Source: JAXGPF01 sp964463985 (GTDB lineage: Bacteria; Verrucomicrobiota; Kiritimatiellia; JAAZAB01). From it: a stretch of 64,000 bases of DNA. A program made the position numbers and the translations under genes. Shown here piece by piece: positions 53,819-61,874 of the stretch (positions are counted from its first letter, which is position 1; each line of letters opens with the position of its first letter). Location: NCBI GenBank assembly GCA_964463985.1, contig CAYXEK010000003.1:1-64000 (forward strand), read 5' to 3'. Under the pieces are notes generated by a model, which did not search any database, had not been told where the DNA came from, and saw nothing but the letters and a program-made list of their open reading frames with translations.

Positions 53819-54253
53819 ATGAAACCTAAAATTATTCCCGATCTGCAGTTCAGCGTGGTCTGCGACGATGTGCGCCAGGAACGCAATGGCAAATTCATTT
53901 TAATCGGACTGTTCGATCTCATTTCCGGACCGCAATTGCCGGTTAATTTTCCGCGGATGTGCGTGGTGAACCGCTGGTGCGGCGGGGAAGGGGAATTCCG
54001 TCAACTGACGCGGATCGTCCGGCCCGACCAGTCCACCATCTTGACAGCCGGCCGCGAAATTCCCATTCGCCTGCCTTCAATTGAAGCCACGGTGACCAAT
54101 ATCGAATTTTTTGTCAATGTCGGCTTCCCCGAACCCGGCGCATACTGGGTGGAAATCCTCCTGGAACAAGAACTCCGGTTGCGTTATCCCTTGAGGGTGG
54201 CCCCGGCCCAGCCGGCTGCCGGACGCATGCCGCCGCCTGCCGCCTCGACATGA
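53819..54253 (+). CDS. small conserved protein (DUF6941-like)
   Basis: This 144-residue protein begins with FSVVCDDVRQERNGKFILIG followed by LFD, which resembles the N-terminus of the DUF6941 family; the assignment is tentative. It is beta-rich and hydrophilic with no signal peptide or membrane segment. The last 20 residues are Pro/Ala-rich and probably disordered. The next gene starts within its stop codon region (ATGA overlap), so the two are co-translated. Function unknown. Confidence 0.55.
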   Translation: MKPKIIPDLQFSVVCDDVRQERNGKFILIGLFDLISGPQLPVNFPRMCVVNRWCGGEGEFRQLTRIVRPDQSTILTAGREIPIRLPSIEATVTNIEFFVNVGFPEPGAYWVEILLEQELRLRYPLRVAPAQPAAGRMPPPAAST

Positions 54254-55398
54254 TGAAAGTTGCTTTTGCCAAATGCGCCGATTATCAGCCGGATTCAATG
54301 GATGCGGCGCTCGATCAGGTTTTGAGCGCGCTTGATCCGAAGGCGCTGGCCGGGCGGTCGCTGCGCGTGCTGATCAAGCCGAATCTGCTGACTGACCGTC
54401 CGCCGGAAGACGCCGCCACAACCCACCCCGAAGTGGTGCGCGCCATTATCCGTTACCTGCGCCGGCGCGGTCATACGCCGGCGGTGGCCGACAGCGCCGC
54501 CGCGCCCCATAAAATGGAACAGGTCTGGCAAGCCACCGGGTTTGCCGGAATGTGCGCCGAAGAAGGCGCGCCCCTGTTGAACCTGGAGCATGCCGGCGCC
54601 CGCATGTTTTCCTGCCAGGGCGTGGCATTCAGCATCGCCCGGCCGGTGCTGGAAGCGGATTTGATTGTCAATGTGCCGAAACTGAAGACGCATTTGCTGA
54701 CGATTTTGACCGGCCCGGTTAAAAACATCTTTGGCGTGATTCCCGGCGCGCAGAAAACTTCCCTCCACAAGGCCTTTCCCAGCCCGTCCATGCTGGGCGG
54801 GTTCATGGCGCATCTGTACAGATTGGTGCGGCCAGGCTTGACCATTTGCGATGCGGTCATGGCCATGGAAGGCAATGGGCCCAGCGCCGGCCGGCCGGTG
54901 CGGCTGGGATTTCTGGCTGCCGCCGATGATGGAGCGGCCCTGGAACTTGCCGTCTGCCGGCTGCTCCGCCTGCGTCCGGCAGACCTGCCGTGCCTGGCGC
55001 CCATGCTGCCGGACCTTCAGACCGGTATGGATGTTGACGATCTCGTTTACCTTGGAGATTTCAACCGCTCGTCGGATTTGCCGCCGTTCGAATTGCCGGC
55101 GACGTTTGCGCGCCGGTTGATTCCCGCGCGGATGGTGCGGAAATTGAGGCCGTGGTTGTGGAACCGCCCGGTGTTCGGCCCAAACTGCATTCGTTGCGGG
55201 CGCTGCGTCGCCGCCTGCCCGGTGCCGGCAATTGCCCTGCCCGCGAAAGGTCCGCCGGTTTTGAATCGGCGAGCCTGCATTGAATGCGGCTGCTGCAGCG
55301 AGGTTTGCCCGGTGAATGCCGTCGCGCTCCGCCAATCCGGGTTGCTTCGGGCGGCGCAACTGGCCCACCGGACCGCCAAGCTTTTTTTGGATCATTAA
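54250..55398 (+). CDS. DUF362 protein with C-terminal two-cluster ferredoxin domain
   Basis: This 382-residue protein has an N-terminal DUF362 domain at about 1-280: RVLIKPNLLTDRPPEDAATT, the ADLIVNVPKLKTHLLT motif and GPVKNIFGVIPGAQK. The C-terminal 80 residues hold two C-x2-C-x2-C-x3-C-P clusters (CIRCGRCVAACP and CIECGCCSEVCP) for two 4Fe-4S centres. DUF362 proteins are widespread in anaerobes and of unproven biochemical role, probably redox. A start codon at 54253 is equally possible. The LpxL-like gene follows after 66 bases. Confidence 0.85.
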   Translation: MMKVAFAKCADYQPDSMDAALDQVLSALDPKALAGRSLRVLIKPNLLTDRPPEDAATTHPEVVRAIIRYLRRRGHTPAVADSAAAPHKMEQVWQATGFAGMCAEEGAPLLNLEHAGARMFSCQGVAFSIARPVLEADLIVNVPKLKTHLLTILTGPVKNIFGVIPGAQKTSLHKAFPSPSMLGGFMAHLYRLVRPGLTICDAVMAMEGNGPSAGRPVRLGFLAAADDGAALELAVCRLLRLRPADLPCLAPMLPDLQTGMDVDDLVYLGDFNRSSDLPPFELPATFARRLIPARMVRKLRPWLWNRPVFGPNCIRCGRCVAACPVPAIALPAKGPPVLNRRACIECGCCSEVCPVNAVALRQSGLLRAAQLAHRTAKLFLDH

Positions 55399-55464
55399 CC
55401 AAAGCGCGGTTGACCGATTGGACGGCCGGCTCGCCGTCTGGAAAATGGTTGTGACAAGTTTGCC

Positions 55465-56403
55465 ATGCGCCATAAATTTAAACATTACACCGAGTATTTC
55501 GCCTTGCGCGCCATGGGCGCGCTGGCGGGAATCCTGCCTTACCGCGCCGCCCTGGCGTTGGGATGGACGCTGGCCTGGCTAAGCTTTTATCCGGCGCGCT
55601 TCCGGGCGCGCAGCGCGGAAACGCGCATCCGCGAAATCTTTGGTCCGGCCGTCTCCCGCCGGGCAGTCCGACGCATTGCCTGGGGCTCGTGGCGTAATTT
55701 TGTCTTCAGTTGCGTGGACCTCTTGCGCATTCCCGTGATGAGCCCGGAATGGATCGTGGGCGCGGTCAGCGAGGAAGGCATTGCCAAGTTGCGCGCGCAT
55801 GCGCAAACCGGTCAAGGCGCCATCATTGCCACTATCCACATGGGCGCGTGGGAAATGGCCGCCTTGGCCTGCCTGGCATACAAGTTGCCGTTGTTTTCCA
55901 TCGCCGCCCGGCAGAAAAACCGGTTGGTGGACGCTTACATGAACCGGCTGCGGGCGCAAACCGGCTTCGAAACCATTTTGCGCGACAACCATGCGGCAAA
56001 GGGGATCATCCGGCGCATTCGTGCAGGCAAAGTCCTGGCGATTCTGCCCGATGTCCGTTCGCCCACGCCGGCCCTCGCCGTGCAGTTCCTGGGCAAAACC
56101 GCCAATATTGCCGGTGGCATGGGGTACATTGCCCGGCAGACTAATGCGCCGATTTTCCCATGTGTTATTACCCGCATCGGGTGGGGACGCCACCGGTACC
56201 GCGTCTTCGATCCGGTGCGTCCCGAGCCGTCCCTGGACAAGCAGCGCGACGCGCTCCGCATGACGCAGGCGGTGTTTGATGTTTTTGACCGTTGTGTGCG
56301 CGCCGAGCCGGAACAGTGGTTCTGGTTTAACAAGCGATGGCTGTTTGACCCGGTAGCCCCGGCGGCGGGAGACGGGGCCGGAACTTCCCCGGTCCAGACG
56401 TAA
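55465..56403 (+). CDS. lipid A-type acyltransferase (LpxL/HtrB family)
   Basis: This 312-residue inner-membrane enzyme adds a secondary acyl chain to a lipid A-type precursor. An N-terminal membrane anchor (LAGILPYRAALALGWTLAWL) is followed by the catalytic His-x4-Glu motif in IATIHMGAWEMAAL (about residue 128). LPDVRSPTPALAVQFLGK and the C-terminal WFWFNKRW motif, a family hallmark, follow. Its presence indicates an outer membrane with lipopolysaccharide. No other lipid A gene is adjacent. The start at 55465 lacks a strong ribosome binding site, so an alternative nearby start cannot be excluded. Confidence 0.88.
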   Translation: MRHKFKHYTEYFALRAMGALAGILPYRAALALGWTLAWLSFYPARFRARSAETRIREIFGPAVSRRAVRRIAWGSWRNFVFSCVDLLRIPVMSPEWIVGAVSEEGIAKLRAHAQTGQGAIIATIHMGAWEMAALACLAYKLPLFSIAARQKNRLVDAYMNRLRAQTGFETILRDNHAAKGIIRRIRAGKVLAILPDVRSPTPALAVQFLGKTANIAGGMGYIARQTNAPIFPCVITRIGWGRHRYRVFDPVRPEPSLDKQRDALRMTQAVFDVFDRCVRAEPEQWFWFNKRWLFDPVAPAAGDGAGTSPVQT

Positions 56404-56534
56404 GGCCCCCGCCGGGGCCGCGGAGGGCGCGGAAAAGCCTTGCCGGCCATGCCGCGGGTAGTGTATGTTTAAATACAGGTTGGCGACGGCGAAGGATGGC
56501 CGGACCGCCATGGAACTCTTTGAGGAGTATGCGC

Positions 56535-56882
56535 ATGTATATATTTTCCCGCTGGTATCAATTCCTGTTCGCCGGGCTGTTAACCGTCGGATTGTGCTGG
56601 GCTCCCGGCTGCCGCAAGCAGGATCTGCGCACTGTGACGATCCAGGTGCCCGGTTTGAAAAACCAGGAATGCGCCCGGATCATCCAGGATGCCTTCATCC
56701 GGCACCCGGGAATCAAAACCGTGCAGCCGGATGTTGCGGTCCGCACCGTGCGGGTGACCTATAATTCCATGGTAATCGCCCGGAAAAACCTCGAGTTCAT
56801 TATCGCCAACGCGGGTTTTGACGCCAATGACATTCCCGCCAACACCAACGCCGCGGCAAGTTTGCCGGAGGCCGCGCGCTGA
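56535..56882 (+). CDS. small exported HMA-fold protein without the metal-binding Cys pair
   Basis: The start is the ATG at 56535 because GAGGAG lies at 56522-56527; the longer frame from 56496 lacks this. The 115-residue product has a hydrophobic signal segment (FLFAGLLTVGLCW) ending APGC, a possible lipobox-like cleavage site, so a lipoprotein is possible. The mature part (VTIQVPGLKNQECARIIQDA, VRVTYNSMVIARKNLEFIIA) follows the beta-alpha-beta-beta-alpha-beta pattern of heavy-metal-associated domains. The usual Cys-x-x-Cys is replaced by NQEC, leaving one Cys, so classical copper binding is doubtful. Confidence 0.6.
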   Translation: MYIFSRWYQFLFAGLLTVGLCWAPGCRKQDLRTVTIQVPGLKNQECARIIQDAFIRHPGIKTVQPDVAVRTVRVTYNSMVIARKNLEFIIANAGFDANDIPANTNAAASLPEAAR

Positions 56883-56899
56883 AATGAGCCGCCCATTCC

Positions 56900-57787
56900 A
56901 TGCAGACGTTGATTGAGCAGTTTTTGGATTACGTCAGCTTGGAGCGCGGGCTGAGCCCGAACACACGCGCGGCTTACGCCGCCGACTTGTTGAAATTCAA
57001 GCGGTTCCTGGAGCGGCGCCGGGTGGCGGTGCTGAACAGCGTGACCAGGACGATAGTGCTGGATTTCCTGATGGCGGAACGCGCGCGGGGGATGGGACTT
57101 AATTCCATTTCCCGCGAATTCGTCACTATCCGCATCTGGTTCCGCTTCCTGCACGGAGAAAACCTGCTGGCGCGGGATGTAGTCGCGGCGATGGATTCGC
57201 CGCGGCTCTGGAAAGTGCTGCCGACCAGCCTCTCGCTGCGAGAGGTGGAGCAATTGCTGCGCGCGCCGGAAGGCGACGCGCCCTGCCGGCACCGGGACCG
57301 CGCCATGCTGGAGACGATGTATGCCACCGGCCTGCGGGTCTCGGAAATCTGCCGCCTGCGGCTGGATGACCTGCATTTTGACGCCGGTTTTTTGCGGTGC
57401 GTGGGCAAGGGCGAAAAGGAGCGCCTGGTGCCGTTTTCGGAAACCTGCGCGCGGGCTTTGCAGTCTTACATGGCGGTCAGCCGGCCTCGCTTGCTGGGCG
57501 GGCGCGCGGCGCGCGAGGTTTTCATATCGCGCCGCGGCGCCGCCCTGAGCCGCAAAACCGTCTGGCGCCTGGTAAAACATTATGCGCGCCGGGCCGGCAT
57601 CGAAAAAAAAATTTCACCCCACACCCTGCGGCATTCGTTCGCCACGCATCTTTTGTATAACGGCGCGCCTCTGCGCTTGATCCAGGAAATGCTCGGGCAT
57701 GCCGATATTGCCACCACCCAGATTTATACCCACATGGATCAAACGCGCTTGAAGAGCCTGCATGCCCAATTCCATCCCCGCGCATGA
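56900..57787 (+). CDS. xerD: XerD-type tyrosine recombinase
   Basis: This 295-residue site-specific recombinase resolves chromosome dimers at dif with its XerC partner. The N-terminal SAM-like domain (FLDYVSLERGLSPNTRAAYAADL) is followed by the catalytic domain. Arg is in TGLRVSEICRLRLDD, Lys in CVGKGEKERLVPF, His-x-x-Arg in HTLRHSFATHLL, His in EMLGHADIATTQIYTH, with the nucleophile Tyr. Length and completeness argue for the housekeeping recombinase rather than a mobile integrase. The choice of XerD over XerC is by resemblance. The stop overlaps the rnc start by four bases. Confidence 0.9.
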   Translation: MQTLIEQFLDYVSLERGLSPNTRAAYAADLLKFKRFLERRRVAVLNSVTRTIVLDFLMAERARGMGLNSISREFVTIRIWFRFLHGENLLARDVVAAMDSPRLWKVLPTSLSLREVEQLLRAPEGDAPCRHRDRAMLETMYATGLRVSEICRLRLDDLHFDAGFLRCVGKGEKERLVPFSETCARALQSYMAVSRPRLLGGRAAREVFISRRGAALSRKTVWRLVKHYARRAGIEKKISPHTLRHSFATHLLYNGAPLRLIQEMLGHADIATTQIYTHMDQTRLKSLHAQFHPRA

Positions 57788-58545
57788 AACTTTTGTCGCT
57801 CATAAAAAATCCCTACCGGCAGCTTGAGCGTAAACTCGGGTATGCCTTCCATCGGCGCCGGCGCCTGATCATGGCGCTTTCGCATCCATCCTACCGGTTT
57901 GAAACGAACAATGTCCGCGACGATAATCAGCGCCTGGAATACCTGGGCGACGCGGCATTGGGGCTGGTTGTCGGACATTACCTCTTCGTGAAATATCCCG
58001 ACTTGCAGGAAGGCGCATTGACCAGCCTGCGCAGCCGCTACACCAGCGGCGAAGCTCTGGCGCAGGTTGGCCATGCCATCGGCCTGGGCGACTACCTGCT
58101 CCTGGGCAAAGGCGAGCGCCTTTCGGGCGGACACCGCCGCGATTCCAATGTGCTGGACGCCATGGAAGCCATCCTGGGCGCCGCTTACCTCGACGGCGGA
58201 CTGAAGGCGGTTTCCCGCATATTCAAAAAAGTCCTGCTGCCGGCAATCGCCATAGATCCCCACGATTTCTGGGGCGACAATCCCAAGGGACAGCTGCAGG
58301 CTTTGGCCCAGAAACGGTGGAAAGCCGGCCCGAAATACGAAGTGGTCGGGCGCCGCGGTCCGTCGCATGCCCTCCAGTTCCAGGTGCGCGTTTCCATAGC
58401 CCAATTTTCCGCCGCGGGGGAGGGCCCTAACAAGCGCGAAGCCGAACGCCAGGCCGCGGCGCGTCTGTTGTCTGAAATCGACCGGACGGCGGCCCGGCGC
58501 GCCGGCGCAGCACACGCGGGACAGCGGCAACAGGCGGAACGATGA
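57784..58545 (+). CDS. rnc: ribonuclease III
   Basis: RNase III cleaves double-stranded RNA in rRNA maturation. The 253-residue protein has the signature NQRLEYLGDAALGLVV (canonical NERLEFLGDAVL) with the catalytic Glu and Asp. DSNVLDAMEAILGAAYLDGG holds the second acidic pair. The C-terminal 75 residues form a double-stranded RNA-binding domain (DNPKGQLQALAQKRWKAGPKYEVV, GPNKREAERQAAARLL). A basic C-terminal tail follows. Its four-base overlap with the recombinase gene indicates coupling. Confidence 0.95.
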   Translation: MKLLSLIKNPYRQLERKLGYAFHRRRRLIMALSHPSYRFETNNVRDDNQRLEYLGDAALGLVVGHYLFVKYPDLQEGALTSLRSRYTSGEALAQVGHAIGLGDYLLLGKGERLSGGHRRDSNVLDAMEAILGAAYLDGGLKAVSRIFKKVLLPAIAIDPHDFWGDNPKGQLQALAQKRWKAGPKYEVVGRRGPSHALQFQVRVSIAQFSAAGEGPNKREAERQAAARLLSEIDRTAARRAGAAHAGQRQQAER

Positions 58546-58570
58546 TCCGGCCTGATGCGCGTCGGACGGG

Positions 58571-60835
58571 CTAATCGGAGCTTTGCGCGGTTTTTTGCAG
58601 CAGGCTGAGCGCCAGCAGCAGATATTCCAGGCGCAGATCGCCGCCGCGGTCAGGTGAAAACTGCCGGCGGCATGTTTCCCAGATGCTGCGTTCCACGGTT
58701 GCGGCAGGCTGGGAAGCCAATCGCTCCAGCAACCATGCCATCTGGCGGGCCCCGCCCTCGAGATCGCAGGTCTGCAGCGCTTGAATGCCGGCTTCCCACG
58801 CATTGCGGGCCGGCGGCGGCCAGTCCCGGCGGTTCGCAAACAAAGGTTCCGCCTGCCTTAAAACGGCAGCGAAGGCGGCGCCGGGCTCGTGTCGTGCGGC
58901 GCGCCAAAGCCGGATGAACTGGCGGTCGCATCCCGCGATCCTGGCTGCGGCCAGCGCTGTTTCATTGCGCAGCGCGACGGCCGGCAAGCGGCCCAGCAAA
59001 TCCATGATTCCCGGCAGCGCATCGGCGATCCGGAGGCTGCCCAGGGCAGTGGCGTAGGCGACCCGGATGGCGTCATGGCGCTCCCGGCGCATGGCGTCCA
59101 TGATGGCGGAGGCGCTGGCTCGATCGCCAAGGTTGGCCAGGGACCGGGCGGCCCGGGATCGCAGCAGCGCGTATTCGGAATGCAACGTCTCCCGCAAGGC
59201 CGGGATGGCGCGCCGATCGCCGAGCCGCCCCAGCGCCCATCCCGCCGCCACGCTCAAATCGGGTTCCTGGCTGCGCAGCACGCCGACCAGCGCGTCCGAC
59301 AAAGGCGGAGAAGCGGGGAGGCGGGCGATCGCCAAAATAGCTTCATAGCGGACATTAAAGCTGGGATCCTGCAGCGCAGACAGCAATTCGTCAGCGCTGG
59401 CGGTGTTTTTAGCCCTGCCCATGCGTTCCGTGGTGCTGACGCGTTCGTCTTCGTTCCAGGCGAATTGGTAGCGCACGATCGAGCCGAACGCCAGCAAAGG
59501 ATTTCCTTGAATCAGCAGCGAGAGGAATTTTCCGGTAGGCAGGGCGGCGGCGCTGCGCAGGCCGCGCCCGATTGCGGCGGCGGCGGCGAAAAGCGCGGCG
59601 GAGAGCAGGAGCACCGGCGTGTAGGGCGTGACGGCCAGCCAGCGCCACTGCAGGTTCAGCGGCGCGTTAAAATCAAGCAGATACCCGGCGAGGAACGGTC
59701 CAACGGCCGTGCTGACGCCGGCGATGGAATAATGGATAGCGTAGTAGCCCGCGCCGCCCTGGGCCGGCACGGCATCCGCGTATAGATACCGGGTCATCCC
59801 GACCAGGTACCCCTGGATGGCCATGCCGTAAAAACAGTATATCCCCCCCAGCGCCAGCGCCAGCAGCCGGAAATTTGCGGGCATGATGCACAAGGCCAGC
59901 GGGAAAACCATCACCATCAGGATGCCGGTGATGGCTACCGGCCGGCCGCCGAACCGGTCCGCGCTCCAGCCCCAGAACAGACTGGCGATCAAAACTCCGC
60001 CGCGCAGCGCCATATCCATCGTCATGATGCGGTCGGGCGGCAAGCCGAATTGCGACTGCAGGTAGAGGGGCAGGAACGGGAAAACGCCGCAGGCCAGAAC
60101 AAATAATCCGTTCGCCAGCAGGAAGCGCCGGAAATTGGAGTCGCGCAGCGGGGTCAACAAGTCTTCCAGCAAGGGACGAGGCCGGGCGGCGGCCGGCGCC
60201 GGGCCGCCGCCGGGAATATAGCGCAGGCACCAGATGGAAACCATGCTGAAGGCGATGCCGGCCAGAATCAGCCATTGATAACCGGCAATGCCCGGCATGC
60301 GGCGCAAAACCAGGGATGCGGCCAGCGAGGTGCACATGGCGGTAACCCCAGCGATGATGCCGTTGACGGCATAGACCTTGCCGCGGCTCCGATCGGGAAT
60401 GAACTGTTTTTCCCACGGCAGGTATCCCGTTTCCGCCACGGCGCGGCAAAACGCGAATCCCGCGATGATCGCGGCCATCGCCAGGAAAATTTGCGCCGGC
60501 GTCAGCCATGGTCGCAAAAATGGTATCAAGAGCAGGCCGGAAATGATGATGGCCCGCGCCAGGGTCATGCCCATGAAAATGTTTTTCGGTCCGCGCCGGA
60601 CAACCAATCCCGCGACCAGCAAGGCCAGCAGTGTAAAAACGTGCGGGATAGCCAGCAAGAGGCCGATTTGGGTTTTACTCAATCCCAGCGCATGCATGAA
60701 CAGCGGGAAAACCGGCCCGAAAATCGTCAACAGCACGAACACCATGTTGGACGACTGGAATGTGTAATACCATGGCAGCGCCCGCATTTTATCCGCGTGG
60801 CTGGGATTGACCGGGTGGGGTAAAGCGTTTTCCAT
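58571..60835 (-). CDS. MFS transporter fused to a C-terminal HEAT-repeat domain
   Basis: This 754-residue membrane protein has about twelve transmembrane segments in the first ~440 residues (VFVLLTIFGPVFPLFMHALG, LLLAIPHVFTLLALLVAGL, GVFPFLPLYLQSQFGLPP), as in the major facilitator superfamily. Residues about 490-700 are tandem HEAT-like repeats: LLSALQDPSFNVRYEAILAI, LSVAAGWALGRLGDRRAIPA, ALRETLHSEYALLRSRAARS and LANLGDRASASAIMDAM. The repeats would lie in the cytoplasm and could bind a partner. The combination is unusual. It starts four bases after hydE, with the histidine kinase upstream, in one operon. Substrate unknown. Confidence 0.8.
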   Translation of the reverse strand: MENALPHPVNPSHADKMRALPWYYTFQSSNMVFVLLTIFGPVFPLFMHALGLSKTQIGLLLAIPHVFTLLALLVAGLVVRRGPKNIFMGMTLARAIIISGLLLIPFLRPWLTPAQIFLAMAAIIAGFAFCRAVAETGYLPWEKQFIPDRSRGKVYAVNGIIAGVTAMCTSLAASLVLRRMPGIAGYQWLILAGIAFSMVSIWCLRYIPGGGPAPAAARPRPLLEDLLTPLRDSNFRRFLLANGLFVLACGVFPFLPLYLQSQFGLPPDRIMTMDMALRGGVLIASLFWGWSADRFGGRPVAITGILMVMVFPLALCIMPANFRLLALALGGIYCFYGMAIQGYLVGMTRYLYADAVPAQGGAGYYAIHYSIAGVSTAVGPFLAGYLLDFNAPLNLQWRWLAVTPYTPVLLLSAALFAAAAAIGRGLRSAAALPTGKFLSLLIQGNPLLAFGSIVRYQFAWNEDERVSTTERMGRAKNTASADELLSALQDPSFNVRYEAILAIARLPASPPLSDALVGVLRSQEPDLSVAAGWALGRLGDRRAIPALRETLHSEYALLRSRAARSLANLGDRASASAIMDAMRRERHDAIRVAYATALGSLRIADALPGIMDLLGRLPAVALRNETALAAARIAGCDRQFIRLWRAARHEPGAAFAAVLRQAEPLFANRRDWPPPARNAWEAGIQALQTCDLEGGARQMAWLLERLASQPAATVERSIWETCRRQFSPDRGGDLRLEYLLLALSLLQKTAQSSD

Positions 60836-60839
60836 GGCG

Positions 60840-61874
60840 TCAACAGCGCCTGTGTTTGATTGAATGCCCGGGGCCCTGGCCCAGCGGCCGGCCCAGTTTT
60901 TTCAAGCGCCGCAGCACATCGCGGGCGGACTCCTCGGCGTCGCTGTCAACGCCCGGCTTGCCCGGATAAAGCAGGTAATCGCCGCGGTAGGCGGCGGGTG
61001 TGCTGTTGGGCATGAAAACGTTGGCGCCGCGCTGCAACGCCAGGTTGCGTCCAACGCCCGGGAAAACTGCATCGTAAGCCGTGGTGGCGGGGATGTGGGA
61101 ACGCGGGTTGAATATCCGCAAGCCGGCCAGCGCCCGGAAAAAAATTTCCCGGTCAGCCTGGTAGGCATTGACTTCCCGGCCCAGGGGTGTGTCGGGGTGG
61201 GGAATGAACGGGCCGATGCCGATCATGTCCAGGTCAAGTTCCCGGCAGAGCAGAATATTGTCCGCCAGGATCGAGCGGTCCTCGCCGGGGAGTCCGATCA
61301 TGAAGCCGCTGCCGGTTTGCACGCCCAGGTCGCGCAGGTCGCGCAGGCACCGCAAACGCTCCGCCAGGGTGCAATCCGGATGCAGGCGCTCAAACAGGCG
61401 GGGAAGGCTGGTTTCAAAACGCAGCAGGTAGCGGTCCATCCCGCAAGCGCGCCAGTAAGCGTAAACGGGGCGCGGACGGTTGCCGGCCGACACCGTGACG
61501 GCAAGGGAAGTTTCCGACTTGATGCTTTCGATCAGGTTGCCCAGGTTGCGGTCGCCGAAGGACTGGGCCTCGCCGCATTGCAGCACTACCGTGGTATGTC
61601 CGGCCGCCTCCAACTGGCGGCATGCCGCCAGTATTTCTGCGGGCGGCATGGTGTAACGGCGCACCCTGCCGTTATCGGCCCGCAGTCCGCAGTACCAGCA
61701 GCGATTGGAACAGCAATTGGAAAATTCCACAATACCGCGCACATAAACCGCATCGCCCATGTTCAGGCGGCGCACGTCGTCGGCCGCGCGGTATAGCCGC
61801 GCGTCGGCGCCCGGTCCGGCGGCGGAAAGCAGGCGCAGCAATACTTGCTTGCGGCGGAGATTGGCGCGATTCAT
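60840..61874 (-). CDS. hydE: [FeFe]-hydrogenase maturase HydE (radical SAM)
   Basis: HydE helps build the H-cluster of [FeFe]-hydrogenases. The 344 residues show the family motif EFSNCCSNRCWYCGLRADN, whose C-x3-C-x2-C (Cys-Ser-Asn-Arg-Cys-Trp-Tyr-Cys) binds the 4Fe-4S cluster of radical SAM enzymes. The HydE/biotin-synthase-like body follows (TVVLQCGEAQSFGDRNL, GVQTGSGFMIGLPGEDRSIL, GIGPFIPHPDTPLG, ANVFMPNSTPAAYRGDYLLY). The ATG overlaps the stop of the upstream histidine kinase (ATGA). HydF, HydG and HydA are not in the window. A paralogue with another role in the HydE/PylB/BioB-like group is possible. Confidence 0.85.
   Translation of the reverse strand: MNRANLRRKQVLLRLLSAAGPGADARLYRAADDVRRLNMGDAVYVRGIVEFSNCCSNRCWYCGLRADNGRVRRYTMPPAEILAACRQLEAAGHTTVVLQCGEAQSFGDRNLGNLIESIKSETSLAVTVSAGNRPRPVYAYWRACGMDRYLLRFETSLPRLFERLHPDCTLAERLRCLRDLRDLGVQTGSGFMIGLPGEDRSILADNILLCRELDLDMIGIGPFIPHPDTPLGREVNAYQADREIFFRALAGLRIFNPRSHIPATTAYDAVFPGVGRNLALQRGANVFMPNSTPAAYRGDYLLYPGKPGVDSDAEESARDVLRRLKKLGRPLGQGPGHSIKHRRC

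Noticed and set aside
53168..53922. Minus-strand frames spanning the second N-run (207 and 162 residues)
   Set aside because: They are opposite the PfkB kinase gene and depend on the artefactual gap.
56900..57787. Tyrosine recombinase considered as a mobile-element integrase
   Set aside because: Its length, full Xer-type motifs and coupling to rnc among housekeeping genes fit the chromosomal Xer recombinase; no element boundaries were seen.
58889..59785. 298-residue plus-strand frame within the MFS/HEAT gene
   Set aside because: It is antisense to the well-supported HEAT repeats; its composition (Gln/Arg/Gly-rich) is typical of a shadow frame.
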